From NCBI RefSeq assembly GCF_040958095.1, contig NC_091172.1:29271654-29335653 (forward strand): a stretch of 64,000 nt of DNA. Reading direction: 5' to 3'. This document shows positions 21,813-32,794 of the stretch, in pieces; within the stretch, counting starts at the first letter, position 1, and each line of letters opens with the position of its first letter. The DNA comes from Procambarus clarkii. Taxonomy: Eukaryota > Arthropoda > Malacostraca > Decapoda > Cambaridae. Made by a program: the position numbers and the translations under genes. The notes below the pieces were generated by a model. That model was not told where the DNA came from, did no database searches, and was given only the letters and a program-made list of their open reading frames with translations.

Positions 21813-22107
21813 TTTGAACACTGTTCTCTTGTCACTTGACATGATGGCAGTGTCTGCCCTCCTGTCTACTCTGTCCTGTCACTGGAGACAGGGCAGAGTG
21901 TCCTAGATCATCCTAGGTATCTCTCCTGCTCCTCCTTGTGGGGAGAGGTACAAGGACAAGCAGCAGTAGCTTCCTTGAAGTAAACTGCAAGACGCGAGAG
22001 CCATTTTCCAGGTCTCGTGTCTGCATTTATAATGAGGTTCCAGGATCCTTTTAGCGGCCTGAAACGGTAAACCTGTAACCCGTCACAAGTCCAATGGTGT
22101 TTCCAGG
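21813..22107. other. Unassigned sequence
   Basis: Nothing recognised. Confidence 0.35.
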
Positions 22108-22205
22108 ATAGGGATAGGGATATTATCAGGGGAAAGCGCCAAGCCATTACGACTATATAACACTTGGAAAGGGGTCAGGATAAGGGTATGGGACGGGGTG
22201 AGGGG
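22108..22205 (-). mobile_element. SINE-2, 3' part only
   Basis: Plus-strand text ATTATCAGGGGAAAGCGCCA, AGCCATTACGACTATATAAC and GGGGTCAGGATAAGGG is the reverse complement of the SINE-2 3' body. The tRNA head is absent. Confidence 0.75.
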
Positions 22206-22311
22206 GCGTTTCCAGGACCCTTCCAGGAATACTGGAGCGAGACACGTCACGGGTCGCCTATGACCCTGGCTCTCACAGGAACCTTCCAGGGGTGACGTAA
22301 TACTCACAGTC

Positions 22312-22387
22312 CACTACGGGCTCACCATAGCCCGTGCTACTTGGAACTTTTTGTTCCAGGTAGCGAATCTTACACAACAACAGGGTG
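22312..22387 (+). mobile_element. Twin-hairpin repeat R5, good copy
   Basis: ACGGGCT-CACCAT-AGCCCGT (7-bp stem), then GCTACTTGGAAC-TTTTT-GTTCCAGGTAGC (12-bp stem, one G-U), then GAATCTTACACAACAACA. The 3' CAA-type tail and unrelated 5' flanks in each copy suggest 5'-truncated retroposition. Confidence 0.75.
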
Positions 22388-23865
22388 ACGTAACGTAACA
22401 GTGGGAACATTCACTCTTGAATGCCTGTAACAACTTCGAAACGTTTTCAATAACTCTGATCAAACGATGAATGTATTGTTATGGTCGCTTGGTCTGGCAG
22501 ACTCACGATTGCTAATAATACTTGAAAGTTCGAGTGGCATAATTACCTCGTTAACGAAAAAGCCAACGAGAGGCACCATTTTTACCAACGACCAACTTTA
22601 ATTCTCCATTTCCATGACGATAGCTGGCAATTAACGTAACGTTTGCATATTTTTCATTCTTATTTTATTTGGCGAAACAGGCGAAAATTTTCCCCGTTTA
22701 ATTCATTCCCCCCGCGAAGAGGTCGAGCGGACAGATATCACAGGTTGTTAGAGGCAGCTGACGGGCGTGGAGGCGGCGAGGCATTACCAGTCCCTCTCTC
22801 AACCTCTCATGATAACTAGCTTTTGGAGGCGGGGACCCTGCAACGTGGGAGGTTCCTTCAACGTAGGAGAAGGGTATATTCAACGTGAAGGGGAGAAGGG
22901 AGGTATAGGTACATTGAAAGTGGGGCGGTGGGGGAAAGGATGGAATCTCAATTAATCCTTTACGAAAGGCATAAAGTACTTCACTATAAACCTTAACAGC
23001 CCCACAGGACGTCACACTACCCTTGCCCCGTACACCAAGCACTGGGATTAGCAAAGGCGACAGAAGGAAGGTCGTGCAACAGTCTGTATCAGTACGGGAT
23101 ATTGCCAGCAATGAAGCATTTTTAGAAGGGTGAAGTCCAGGAGCACCGCTGGTGCAGCTGGGCCTTGGGGGGGAGTCTCCGTTGCATCATGTTATTAAAA
23201 TTGCAGGAAGAGTGTGTGGAGGGGGGGGGGTCAATGTTGATGCCAGGATGCAAAGGGAGGCTTAGGAAATGTGATCAAGAGCCGACAGATGCCGGATATG
23301 GTGTGTTCTGCGGCCGGCTTATCATCTTCCAGACCTTCCGGCCCTCAGTGGGCGACTTCCAGCTCTCCTTATGGAACAATGAGTGTGTGTGAAAACGCTC
23401 CTGGCAGGGGTGGAGGGTGCTGCGCCTCTCGCCTGGTCACTGGCATATATATGTGGTCGCAGCACGTGACTGTATTCACTGATTGCAAAAAATGGGAGAC
23501 GTTATGGGCTCCATGCGGCCCCCCTCCTGCGGGTCAAGTCCGGGAGGGAGGGGGACGTCTGCTTGTGTCGTTCTTCACGGTCTTTTTCGACGTTTCTGTA
23601 ACGTGGTCACTAAATGGCGTTAACCAACGGGCCGCAACGTTCCACGCGGCCGCCTCCGCGCCAGATGCGACTCCTCCACATCTAGTATTTGAGAGTAGAG
23701 TCACTTCAAGCCGGCAAGAGTTGGGCCACCTGGCAGTCCTGGACATCTGGCCGGGCCTCTGAGCCTTCAGCCGGAGCCTGTAGCCGGGGCCTACCATCCG
23801 GGTGGGTAACAGGCTCCACTGACCTTTCTCGTCAGATGTCTAGAGCGCCTCGGAAGGTCACATAC
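22388..23865. other. Unassigned sequence, partly GC-rich
   Basis: About 1.5 kb. Open frames of 137 codons (minus, 22698-23111) and 163 codons (plus, 23271-23762) have no domain I recognise, and several frames overlap across the GC-rich part (23400-23800), so neither is called. Confidence 0.4.
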
Positions 23866-23910
23866 ACACACATATACATGTGTGTATATCTATGTGTGTG
23901 TGTGTGTGTA
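23866..23910. repeat. Imperfect AC/AT/GT microsatellite
   Basis: CACACACATATACATGTGTG followed by a GT run, so the tract is self-complementary. Confidence 0.8.
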
Positions 23911-24057
23911 TATTTACTATTTGTGACTGTCGGGTCGGGCTGTTAGCTCTTGGATCCCGCCTTTCTAGCCGTCGGTTGTCTAATGTACTCTCAACCTATT
24001 TTCCTTTGTCATATCTATTGCATATATTTGTAACACACGCAGCCGCGCACATACACA

Positions 24058-24200
24058 CAGGATGCAGCCTGTAGCGGTTGTCACTCAGGTACCAATTTAC
24101 AGCTAGGTGAATAGCGGAATAAGGTGAAAGAAACTATGCCTATTTGATCCTGCCTTGGTCGGGGATCGAACACCGACCGAGGTTGCTAATGGATCCTGTC
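24058..24200 (-). mobile_element. SINE-1, head and core, degenerate
   Basis: Plus text AGGATGCAGCCTGTAGCGGT, CAGCTAGGTGAATAG and AAGGTGAAAGAAACTATGCC is the inverted core. ATCGAACACCGACCGAGG is the inverted B-box region. The 30-bp minisatellite starts at its 5' end. Confidence 0.75.
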
Positions 24201-24620
24201 ACTACAATCACCGCACACGCCTCCCTCACCATCACAATCACCGCACATAGCTCCCTCACCATCACAATCACCTCACATGGCTCCCTCACCATCACAATCA
24301 CCTCACATAGCTCCCTCACCATCACAATCACCTCACATGGCTCCCTCACCATCACAATCACCTCACATAGCTCCCTCACCATCACAATCACCTCACATAG
24401 CTGCCTCACCATTACAATCACCTCACATGGCCCCTTCACCATCACAATCACCTCACATGGCCCCCTCACCATCACAATCACCTCACATAGCTCCCTCACC
24501 ACTACAATCACCTCACCTGGCCCCCTCACCATCACAATCACCTCACATGACTACCTCACCATCACAATCACCTCACATAGCTCCCTCACCATTACAATCA
24601 CCTCACATAGCTGCCTCACG
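24198..24620. repeat. Minisatellite, 30-bp unit, ~14 copies
   Basis: Unit CACCATCACAATCACCTCAC plus ATGGCTCCCT, with ATAG/ATGG and CTCC/CCCC variants. The Thr/Ile/Ser-rich frames are repeat artefacts. Confidence 0.95.
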
Positions 24621-25274
24621 ACTCCCACAAAGTCACACCAATAAAACCCACAAAATATTGCGACTCTTGGAGCTCCGCCAAGTTTAACAATTTTCATTGG
24701 TGTCTTTGGGAGCGCCAAGACCCGCTGATTGGTGGAAGATATGGGACAATATCTCCGTTTTCTGTCCAGGACAAACCTCTCTCTTTATTAAACCTTATCG
24801 AGTCGGAAACTTTTCACTTCCAAAAGGTCTCTCGAGTTATGGAGACGCGTTCTTATAAAATACATTATTATTAATTATTTATATATTTAAAGAATGTTTA
24901 AACACATAAGGATGCTGTAGATAAAGTACGATATTCCGAGCCTACGAAAAGGAGATTAGAGACTACGAAATGGACGGAGTGTATAAATCTTTGTTTATCC
25001 AGGTAGTAGTAGTTTTCGGGGCCTTTGAGAGAGACGGTATAAGGAAGAACAGGGGTCATCGTTGTCTCACTGATGAAGGTGATGTTAACAGCTTGTAAAT
25101 TTCACTGTAAACGCCGGCCACGTGGAAACTAGGTGATATAGCTATCTGAAGTTTCCGTAAAGAAGCTGCCAGCAAGACGGGAGTTTCAGCGGGTTTTGGA
25201 TGTGGGCGGCGACGAGGTACCGGTCTTGTCTGTGTGGTGAGATGGGTAAGATATTATAGGTTATGAGAGCGATT
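24621..25274. other. Unassigned sequence
   Basis: No gene recognised. AT-rich at 24850-24920. Confidence 0.4.
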
Positions 25275-25588
25275 CCTAGTGAAGCACTGAGCACCACATG
25301 CGTCCCTGGTGAAGCACTGAGCACCACATGCATCCCTGGTGAAGCACTGAGCACCACATGCGTCCCTGGTGAAGCACTGAGCACCTCATGCGTCCCTGGT
25401 GAAGCACTGAGCACCACATGCATCCCTGGTGAAGCACTGAGCACCACATGCATCCCTGATGAAGCACTGAGCACCACATGCGTCCCTGGTGAAGCACTGA
25501 GCACCACATGCATCCCTGGTGAAGCACTGAGCACCACATGCGTCCCTGGTGAAGCACTGAGCACCACATGCGTCCCTGGTGAAGCACC
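25275..25588. repeat. Minisatellite, 30-bp unit, ~10.5 copies
   Basis: Unit GAAGCACTGAGCACCACATG plus CGTCCCTGGT, with a C/A variant (CGTCC or CATCC). Both strands are open because of the repeat. Confidence 0.95.
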
Positions 25589-25703
25589 CTGACGACTACT
25601 TAGGTCCCTGGTAGATATATACGGTCCTTCGACGGTATATCTAATTTTTGGATGTATTGGTAGAGAGCACAAGCGGACCCGTGTGGAGACCGATGGTGCT
25701 CTC

Positions 25704-25760
25704 TGGGACCTGGCTGGAACCTGGCTGGGACCTGGCTGGGACCTGGCTGGGACCTGGCCA
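25704..25760. repeat. Short tandem repeat, 11-bp unit, ~5 copies
   Basis: GACCTGGCTGG repeated with one AACC variant. Confidence 0.85.
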
Positions 25761-26124
25761 GCCTTGCAGACCAACCCGAGGAACTTGTGCTCGCTGGGCA
25801 AGTATTACAACATTGAACACACACATTAAATGTGTGTTTTTACAACACGAAGTCGTGAATAAATTTATACACTAATAAAGTTATTGGTTTGACTGTAAAA
25901 TAATTATCTTGTTTTCATGTGCGGTCTTCAAGTTGAATAGACTTTGCTAATCGTGATAGACTGGCCAATTAGTTAGTACTTATGAAGCTGGGTAACAAAC
26001 TAATGCTTTTGAGTAAGAGCATTGTGAATGGTGTGCCGCATGCGGCTCCGGTGATTAATGATTGGAATTAATCGATAATCAGACAGCGGCGGTAGTTGCC
26101 TCTTTTGTGCAGTTGGTAAGAGTT
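25761..26124. other. Unassigned sequence
   Basis: No gene or family recognised. Confidence 0.35.
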
Positions 26125-26340
26125 TTTCCTGTACTTGTCTAGTTGTGCTTGGTCAGGGTTGAGCTTCGGCTCTTTGGTTCCACCTCTCAACTGTTGGTCA
26201 ACTAATGCACAGGTTCATCAGCCTATTGAACTATCATATCTACATTTGAAAATATATATATATATATCGTGTCTGCCTCCACCACATCACTACCTAGAGC
26301 ATTCCTTTGTTATCTACCCTGACCTGACAAAAAAAAATCT
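26125..26340 (-). mobile_element. LINE 3' end (same LINE as at 52899-53312)
   Basis: Minus strand: GTAGTGATGTGGTGGAGGCA, TTTTCAAATGTAGATATGAT, CAATAGGCTGATGAACCTGT, CAACAGTTGAGAGGTGGAAC, CAAAGAGCCGAAGCTCAACC. The order is as in the plus-strand LINE ends at 43560 and 53150. A short TA tract interrupts it. Confidence 0.75.
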
Positions 26341-26346
26341 TTATAA

Positions 26347-26512
26347 TATCCGACGGTCTCACTTCATGCAAGTCGGCGTTCAATCCCCGACCGTCCAAGT
26401 AGTTGGGCACCATTCCTTTCCCCCGTCCCATCCCAAATCCTTATCCTGACCCTTTCCAAGTGCTATATAGTCGTAATGCTTTGTCGCTTTCCCCCTGATA
26501 ATTCCCTCTGTG
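26347..26512 (+). mobile_element. SINE-2 copy
   Basis: CGACGGTCTCACTTCATGCA, GGCGTTCAATCCCCGACCGT, AATCCTTATCCTGACCC, then GTGCTATATAGTCGTAATGC and CCCCTGATAATTCCC. The short CTATATAG is where another copy (44160) carries a long TA array. Confidence 0.85.
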
Positions 26513-27295
26513 GCTCATTTGAGAACTCAGTTTCCACCTCTTTCCCCTCGTTCGAGTACCACCCGTGTGGTCATCGACTCTGGATATCTTTTCAAACTAC
26601 ACATTATTGACACCTATACCCCCGAAACTAGGTACTGCTATTTTTCCCCCCCAGTGAGGAGGAGGCCTACTTGACCTTCAAAAGTTCTAATTGTCTCTCG
26701 AGAAATCCGGCCAAAAACGAGACAATAGGGACACCGAGTGCCAGCTGATCGTCCTGGCACTCTAAGCTGGCTCCTGCTGCTGTTGCTGCTGCTGCTGTTG
26801 CTGCTGCTGAGTTTAACGACTAGAAGAAAGCCTCCTCATAACTAAGCCGTGATCATGTAAAGTTAATAACGTTCCCTAGAGTAGTCAGTTTTACCCAAAC
26901 CTATAAACACCGAGAATTGCCTTTTTAAGGTTATTTTTAGTGTAAAACATTCACTTGATTGATTACATTAAAAATACTGCAAATAATTGTCCAAACTCTT
27001 AAAACAACTGGATGCTATACATTGATGAGTCTGTGCGAGTAAAGATTGTGCTCACGCGACAATGAAAAGAAAATGAAGCGGTCATGTCAAGATTAGGAAG
27101 GCTTAAAAAATTGGACAGGATCAACATTATAAGTCATAGCCAAGTTTACCTTGCGACTAAGTACTTTTAACAAGCCACTAACAAGAGAACATCAATTGTA
27201 CATCAATTTAACATCAATTTATCATCAATAACATCAATGTACAATTTAACAATTGTACATCAATTTAACAAGAGAACATCAAATAAAATGAAGGT
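26513..27295. other. Unassigned AT-rich sequence with small repeats
   Basis: Contains a CTG/TTG trinucleotide tract (26768-26811) and degenerate ATCAATTTAACATCAA repeats (27185-27285). No gene recognised. Confidence 0.5.
26768..26811. repeat. (CTG)n with TTG interruptions
   Basis: About 14 triplets. Confidence 0.95.
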
Positions 27296-27298
27296 AGA

Positions 27299-27345
27299 GT
27301 GTCTGTCTCTGTCTGTTCCTGTCTGTTTGTCCCTGTCTGTGTGTT
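27299..27345. repeat. CTGT-rich short repeat
   Basis: GTCTGTCTCTGTCTGTTCCT and continuing variants. Confidence 0.8.
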
Positions 27346-27417
27346 TCACGTCCAACTCTTCCATATTATCTGTCTTGCGACAGTAAAACAATACTGCTAT
27401 GGCTAGCTCATCATTGT

Positions 27418-27446
27418 AGCACGGTCTATGGTGAGCCCGTAGTGGC
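27418..27446 (-). mobile_element. R5 hairpin-1 fragment
   Basis: Plus text GCACGGTCTATGGTGAGCCC GTAGTGG is the inverted first hairpin of R5. The second hairpin is missing. Confidence 0.5.
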
Positions 27447-27868
27447 CTTGCCTGACCCAGGAGCGGGGCTGAATGCTGGATGTAGATGTACGCAAGATGC
27501 TAATCAGCAATATTACGTTAATATAGTTAGGGAGTAATGTACTGACTGAAGGGTGAGGTGTTATTGGGTAGTGAATTGGTGGGGTTTTGTGAGTAGTGGA
27601 GAGAGTGTATCGTAAGGCAGCCTGGGATTGGTCAGGCGGGATTGTAGAGTGGAAATTGCCTCAAAACGAGGCGTGTGATTGTCAGTAATGATTGTTGTGA
27701 CGGGGCTGGTAATGGGTGTGTGTGTGGGGAGTGTGTCAGGAGTGAGAGTCGGGGGAGAGTGAGCAATTTGTCGGTCGAGTCATTGAGTCGACCGGTGACA
27801 AATGAGAGTATTGACTGGCGGCTCGTGTCATTACACACTGCACACTCACAGATTGCAAGTAAAGTATG
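27447..27868. other. Unassigned sequence
   Basis: GT- and GA-biased, no gene recognised. Confidence 0.35.
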
Positions 27869-27870
27869 GT

Positions 27871-27953
27871 AGTGTGAGGGAATGGTGAGGGAATGGTAAG
27901 GGAGTGGTGAGGGAATGGTGAGGAAATGGTGAGGGAATGGTGAGGCAATGGTA
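27871..27953. repeat. Short tandem repeat, ~11-bp unit, ~7 copies
   Basis: AATGGTGAGGG with AATGGTAAGGG variants. Confidence 0.9.
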
Positions 27954-28002
27954 AGTCCCCTTCCCTACCCGCTAGGGGGATCACACACACATCCTGGGAG
28001 GG

Positions 28003-28264
28003 CCTGACGGCTGAGTGGACAGCGTACGGGATTCGTAGTCTTATAAGGGTCTGGGTTCGATCTCCAGCGGAGGCGGAAACAAATGGGCAAAGTTGTTTTC
28101 ACTCTAATGCCCCCTTGTTCACCTATCAGTAAATAGGTACCTGGGAGTTAGACAGCTGCTACGGGCTGCTTCCTGGAGGTGTGTGTGTGTATGTGTGGAG
28201 AAAGGTCAGTTGATTGATAGTTGAGAGGCGGGCCGAAAGAGCCAGAGCTCAACCCCCGCAAGCA
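28003..28264 (+). mobile_element. SINE-1, tail type II, full length
   Basis: Head CTGACGGCTGAGTGGACAGC, anticodon CGT at 28034-28036, B-box GGGTTCGATCTCC. Core CAGTAAATAGGTACCTGGGA, then a GT run, then tail II GTTGATTGATAGTTGAGAGG ... AGCTCAACCCCCGCAAGCAC. Confidence 0.9.
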
Positions 28265-28271
28265 CTGACCC

Positions 28272-28385
28272 CTGCAGGATTGCCTCGCTTGGACTGGACG
28301 GTAGAGCGACGGTCTCGCTTCACGCTGGTCGGCGTTCAATCTCCCGACCGTCCACAAGTGGTTGGGCACCATTCATTTTCGCCCC
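28272..28385 (+). mobile_element. SINE-2 head, abutting the SINE-1 tail
   Basis: GACTGGACGGTAGAGCGACG, GTCTCGCTTCACGCTGGTCG, GCGTTCAATCTCCCGACCGT, then AGTGGTTGGGCACCATTC. The body after the head is lost. Confidence 0.8.
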
Positions 28386-28569
28386 GTTCATGTCTGCAGC
28401 CATTGCTTCACCCCCTCGACGCCAGATCCTTCAGTAATATCCAATAATTTTATTTCGGAAACTTTAATAAGCTCTCCAGCTTGCCGCCTGGCATAGTGGC
28501 GCGGCCTTTCCTAAACTCATTCAGCAACTTTAATGTGTTTTGATTATCGGTGAGAGAGGCCGAAGGTTA

Positions 28570-28735
28570 GGTGGCCCGGGTGTGGCCCTGGATGTGGCCC
28601 GACTTAGGGTGTGGCCCCAGGGTGTGGCCCGCCCAGGGTGTGGCCCCAGGGTGTTCTGGTGTGGCCCCAGGGTGTGGCCCGCCCAGGGTGTGGCCCGCCC
28701 AGGGTGTGGCCCCAGGGTGTTCTGCTGTGGCCCCA
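28570..28735. repeat. Minisatellite with unit GGTGTGGCCC(CAG/GCCCA)
   Basis: Imperfect repeats of GGGTGTGGCCCCA and GGGTGTGGCCCGCCCA, with a ~65-bp longer period marked by GTTCTG(G/C)TGTGG. Confidence 0.85.
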
Positions 28736-29020
28736 GTAAAAATCGAAGTTGGTAGAGAGACTACAACCAGGTTTGAACATATTTAATTTGTTTATAGAGA
28801 TGCCCGATATATAATTTCTTTAGACATACAAGAAAATCCTTTTCTGATCCTGTCGAACCGAGAGGGTGTCGGGATGTCCCAAGGGTGAGCTGGAATGTCA
28901 GGGACGCAGAAGGTACAGTAATCAGCTTGCCTACTAGCCACAAAGACTACTCATAACTACACAACTACTCACCAACCATCAGATCGCAGTAACAAGGTTA
29001 TCACGAACAACCGAACTCAA
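28736..29020. other. Unassigned sequence
   Basis: Nothing recognised. Confidence 0.35.
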
Positions 29021-29097
29021 TTACGGGTTCGCCATAGCCCGTGCTACATGCATAGTTTAGTTCCGAGTAACTGAATCTAAAAAACAACAACAGACTG
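29021..29097 (+). mobile_element. Twin-hairpin repeat R5
   Basis: ACGGGTTCGCCATAGCCCGT, then GCTACATGCATAGTTTAGTT and CTGAATCTAAAAAACAACAA. The first hairpin is kept with a G-T pair, the second is eroded, and the CAA tail is kept. Confidence 0.65.
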
Positions 29098-29155
29098 TCA
29101 AAATACCAGTGAAAAAAAATTGACAACAGTTTACCATTCATCGAAAAAAATAGAA

Positions 29156-29400
29156 CATTTACATAACTATTTACGAAACATTTACATCTTTCTTGACTCA
29201 TGGCGGCTTTGTTTACAGTTATTAGACAGTTCAGCATGAGCTCCGAGGCCCTACGAGCGTTGTTTATAGCAGTAATTACCTTGACTAGTGAAGTGCTGAT
29301 CTCGTAGGCTGTTTAATACATGTAAACAAAGCCGCCATGATTCAGGGAAGATGTACAGGTTTCGTCAGTGGTTGGGTAAAAATGCTTAATGGATCCCTGG
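29156..29400. mobile_element. Long-TIR MITE, diverged copy
   Basis: CATGGCGGCTTTGTTTACAG (left) and TGTAAACAAAGCCGCCATGA (right) are inverted. GAGCTCCGAGGC and AGGCTGTTTAATACATG match the other MITE copies, with a rearranged centre. Confidence 0.7.
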
Positions 29401-29567
29401 CCCTTGATATATATAAGCAAATATGACCGCTATACCATTCATTGGCAGCAAAGTCGTTTCTTCTATGAAGTAACATGTAGTTATCTGCCTTAAGAGAGAG
29501 TGCCTCTACACCACTCTTACCAGCCACTGTATCTATATGTTCCTCTTGTAGTATACTATTCTGTCCC

Positions 29568-30566
29568 CCTCTTGAAGTATGCTAACCCATCTACGCTTCC
29601 ATCCTGTTGAAGTATGCTAACCCATCTACGCTTCCATCCTGTTGAAGTATGCTAACCCATCTACGCTTCCATCCTGTTGAAGTATGCTAACCCATCTACG
29701 CTTCCATCCTGTTGAAGTATGCTAACCCATCTACGCTTCCATCCTGTTGAAGTATGCTAACCCATCTACGCTTCCATCCTGTTGAAGTATGCTAACCCAT
29801 CTACGCTTCCATCCTGTTGAAGTATGCTACCCCATCTACGCTTCCATCCTGTTGAAGTATGCTACCCCATCTACGCTTCCATCCTGTTGAAGTATGCTAC
29901 CCATCTACGCTTCCATCCTGTTGAAGTATGCTAACCCATCTACGCTTCCATCCTGTTGAAGTATGCTAACCCATCTACGCTTCCATCCTGTTGAAGTATG
30001 CTACCCCATCTACGCTTCCATCCTGTTGAAGTATGCTAACCCATCTACGCTTCCATTCTGTTGAAGTATGCTAACCCATCTACGCTTCCATCCTGTTGAA
30101 GTATGCTAACCCATCTACGCTTCCATCCTGTTGAAGTATGCTAACCCATCTACGCTTCCATCCTGTTGAAGTATGCTAACCCATCTACGCTTCCATCCTG
30201 TTGAAGTATGCTAACCCATCTACGCTTCCATCCTGTTGAAGTATGCTAACCCATCTACGCTTCCATCCTGTTGAAGTATGCTAACCCATCTACGCTTCCA
30301 TCCTGTTGAAGTATGCTAACCCATCTACGCTTCCATCCTGTTGAAGTATGCTAACCCATCTACGCTTCCATCCTGTTGAAGTATGCTACCCCATCTACGC
30401 TTCCATCCTGTTGAAGTATGCTAACCCATCTACGCTTCCATCCTGTTGAAGTATGCTACCCCATCTACGCTTCCATCCTGTTGAAGTATGCTACCCCATC
30501 TACGCTTCCATCCTGTTGAAGTATGCTACCCATCTACGCTTCCATCCTGTTGAAGTATGCTACCCA
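29568..30566. repeat. Minisatellite, 35-bp unit, ~28 copies (1 kb)
   Basis: Unit CTTCCATCCTGTTGAAGTAT plus GCTAACCCATCTACG. CTAACCC and CTACCCC variants come in blocks, and two units are one base short. Very low divergence suggests recent expansion. Confidence 0.97.
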
Positions 30567-31029
30567 CTCTCGTCTCAACCATGTGGGATACACACTACCA
30601 AACCTCATTTCAACACACTAAGTACATTAGCCAGCCTCCACTCTGCCTGTGACAGCCCGCACCAAAATGCTAAAATATTAACCTTACTCACTTTATACTC
30701 AATATTAAATCTCGGGGAAGTTGGCAACACTTACTATCTCCCCCCCCCCCCTTTTCCCTCCAAAAAATATATATATATATATAACCTCGTCGATATAGCA
30801 AACAAGAACAACATAACGTTATTACTATAAGGTTTAAGAACATAAGAGTTATTATTTGATCTATAACAAAGAACATGCAAGAACACATAGCCATATGTGG
30901 TCCACACCGTCGTCGTATATATGAGGTACTATACTTTTGACGCTGTCGATCTCTACGTGAAAAATTCGGGTGGTTTAGTGAAATTATGAACATTAAAACT
31001 CACGCGCCAGTGGACCAATGATCATCGAC

Positions 31030-31053
31030 TTGTGTGTGTGTGTGTGTGTGTGT
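31030..31053. repeat. (GT)n microsatellite
   Basis: About 12 GT units. Confidence 0.95.
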
Positions 31054-31829
31054 TGTAAGTGGATTACGCCAGTGTGAACTAGTCTGGTTTGGTAAACAGC
31101 ACTTCAGATACGACGCTTGTTAAGTTGCGAATAGGGGATTGCATGAGTCGTTAGCAGACAGCAAGCAGAGGTTTTGTTTGTGACGCAGTTTCGGAGGTGG
31201 TCTGATTGCCTTTAAACAGAGACCCGGGCACCGCCGGTTACCTACCCCTCCCTCCCTCGATCTAGTACCAAAATAAAATTGAAGTTTTATAATAATTTGT
31301 ACCGGTTAACTATTTCATATCTCACTTTTATATGGCGTTTTGAACGGCAAATATCTACCCAGTCGCTTATCCACGGACACCCCCCACGTACATCCTACCC
31401 CTTGGAACTCCCCTCTCTCTCCCTGTACTCCACGTACACAATCAACAGTCTCTATCTTTCCCCCTTGTACTTAAAACAATCCCTTGTCTTCCCCCCATAC
31501 GCAACAATCCCTCGCTCTTTCTCCCACGTATTCAACTTACAATCTCTCGTTCCCTTCCTCTTCCTTCCCCCACGTACATAAAGCAGCATCTAGACCGGGG
31601 AACCAATGGCACGCGTGCCGAAAGTAACACGAGGAACTATTTCGTTGTCAAGTACACACAGTTATTGGACGCGTTAAGCAAAAGTTTTGAAATGCTTTCA
31701 GACCTTTTTTTTCTCTCTCTCCAATGGTACTCAAGATTAGTTTTTATGCAATTATCAGTAATTTAATCATACTCTCTCAAAAGAAGGTTCCCCATCCTTG
31801 ATCTAGGGGCAATAATGAACTGGTTTTGA

Positions 31830-31888
31830 GATTGCTGCTGCTGCTGCTGCTGCTGTTTCTGCTGCTGCTGCTGTTTCTGCAGCTGCTC
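31830..31888. repeat. (CTG)n with TTTCTG interruptions
   Basis: GCTGCTGCTGCTGCTGCTGT and continuing variants. Confidence 0.95.
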
Positions 31889-31967
31889 TATTTGCTATCC
31901 GTTACTTTCCCAACTGCTTCTGCTACTTTTTAATTTTTTTTTTTACAATCACATGTCATGAAGACCT

Positions 31968-32145
31968 CTTACAAAAAACGTCGCTTTTCGCTCGTATGCG
32001 TTACCTAAGGCCAAAAATTGTCCAACTAGAAAATGGAAGCGGCTGGCGAAAGTAACGTACTGTCCCGTTTTCTGTTTTGGGTCCTCTGGTAGGTTAGGAG
32101 AGACCACTTTAAATTGATTGAACGTTATTTTGACGTTGAGGGAAC
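31968..32145 (+). mobile_element. Dispersed repeat P3, copy 1
   Basis: ACGTCGCTTTTCGCTCGTAT, AGAAAATGGAAGCGGCTGGC and GGGTCCTCTGGTAGGTTAGG all recur at 47083-47240 in the same order and orientation. No coding capacity is seen. Confidence 0.8.
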
Positions 32146-32794
32146 CTTAAGATCATGTTCCTTGTTAGCCTCCTGGTACGACAAGTCAGAAGGCTCAATA
32201 CGTACAAATTAACTGGTATTCATAGGACTCTCAATGCACCTTCTGTATAAAGTACAGCTTTAACCCTCTAACTCTTCATGTTTAATGGAATATTTCTAAT
32301 TTAAAAACCCAAATTTCATAACGTGAATTAATAATTATATGCTAATATCCGAATTTATTAATCTCACGGGTCGCGCTGGAAATTGATTCAGATCGAAAAC
32401 CACTAATCGAGGTAATTTGGGGGGTCCTAGAACTACAGCCCAACCATGAGACAGGTTAAGCTATTCTCCTCCCTTCATGTAGTAATTTGTATGTATATCT
32501 ATACATACCAAACGAGGCCCTCGTACCACACACTCTCTCTGTGGCTCCAGTTAATCAAAGATTTTTAATAGCAACGATCGCGCCCAAAATACACGGTCTA
32601 ACAGTTTCCAATTTAGTTCGGTGGCGGTAGTTAAGGCAATTGGTTGTAATGCATTTCTGCTCGGCGGCGAAGGATCACCGGGGCAGCCTCTTAAGGTGAT
32701 TACAAAACCCTCATTCCTTCCCCCTTACCAATTACCAGAGCAGTAATCCCTCCTTGGCCATCGATTGCTTCGATACAGGCAACTGTGTACACAT
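32146..32794. other. Unassigned AT-rich sequence
   Basis: No gene or family recognised. Confidence 0.4.

Larger units (their letters stand above)
30567..31967. other. Unassigned AT-rich sequence
   Basis: About 1.4 kb without a gene. It holds a (GT)n tract (31030-31053), a CTG tract (31830-31888) and pyrimidine-rich text at 31380-31580. Confidence 0.45.

Noticed and set aside
22698..23111. 137-codon minus-strand frame
   Set aside because: No recognisable motif. Low-complexity proline runs come from C-rich text.
23271..23762. 163-codon frame and its overlapping minus-strand frame
   Set aside because: Both strands are open because stop codons are scarce in GC-rich DNA. No domain, signal peptide or splice context supports either.
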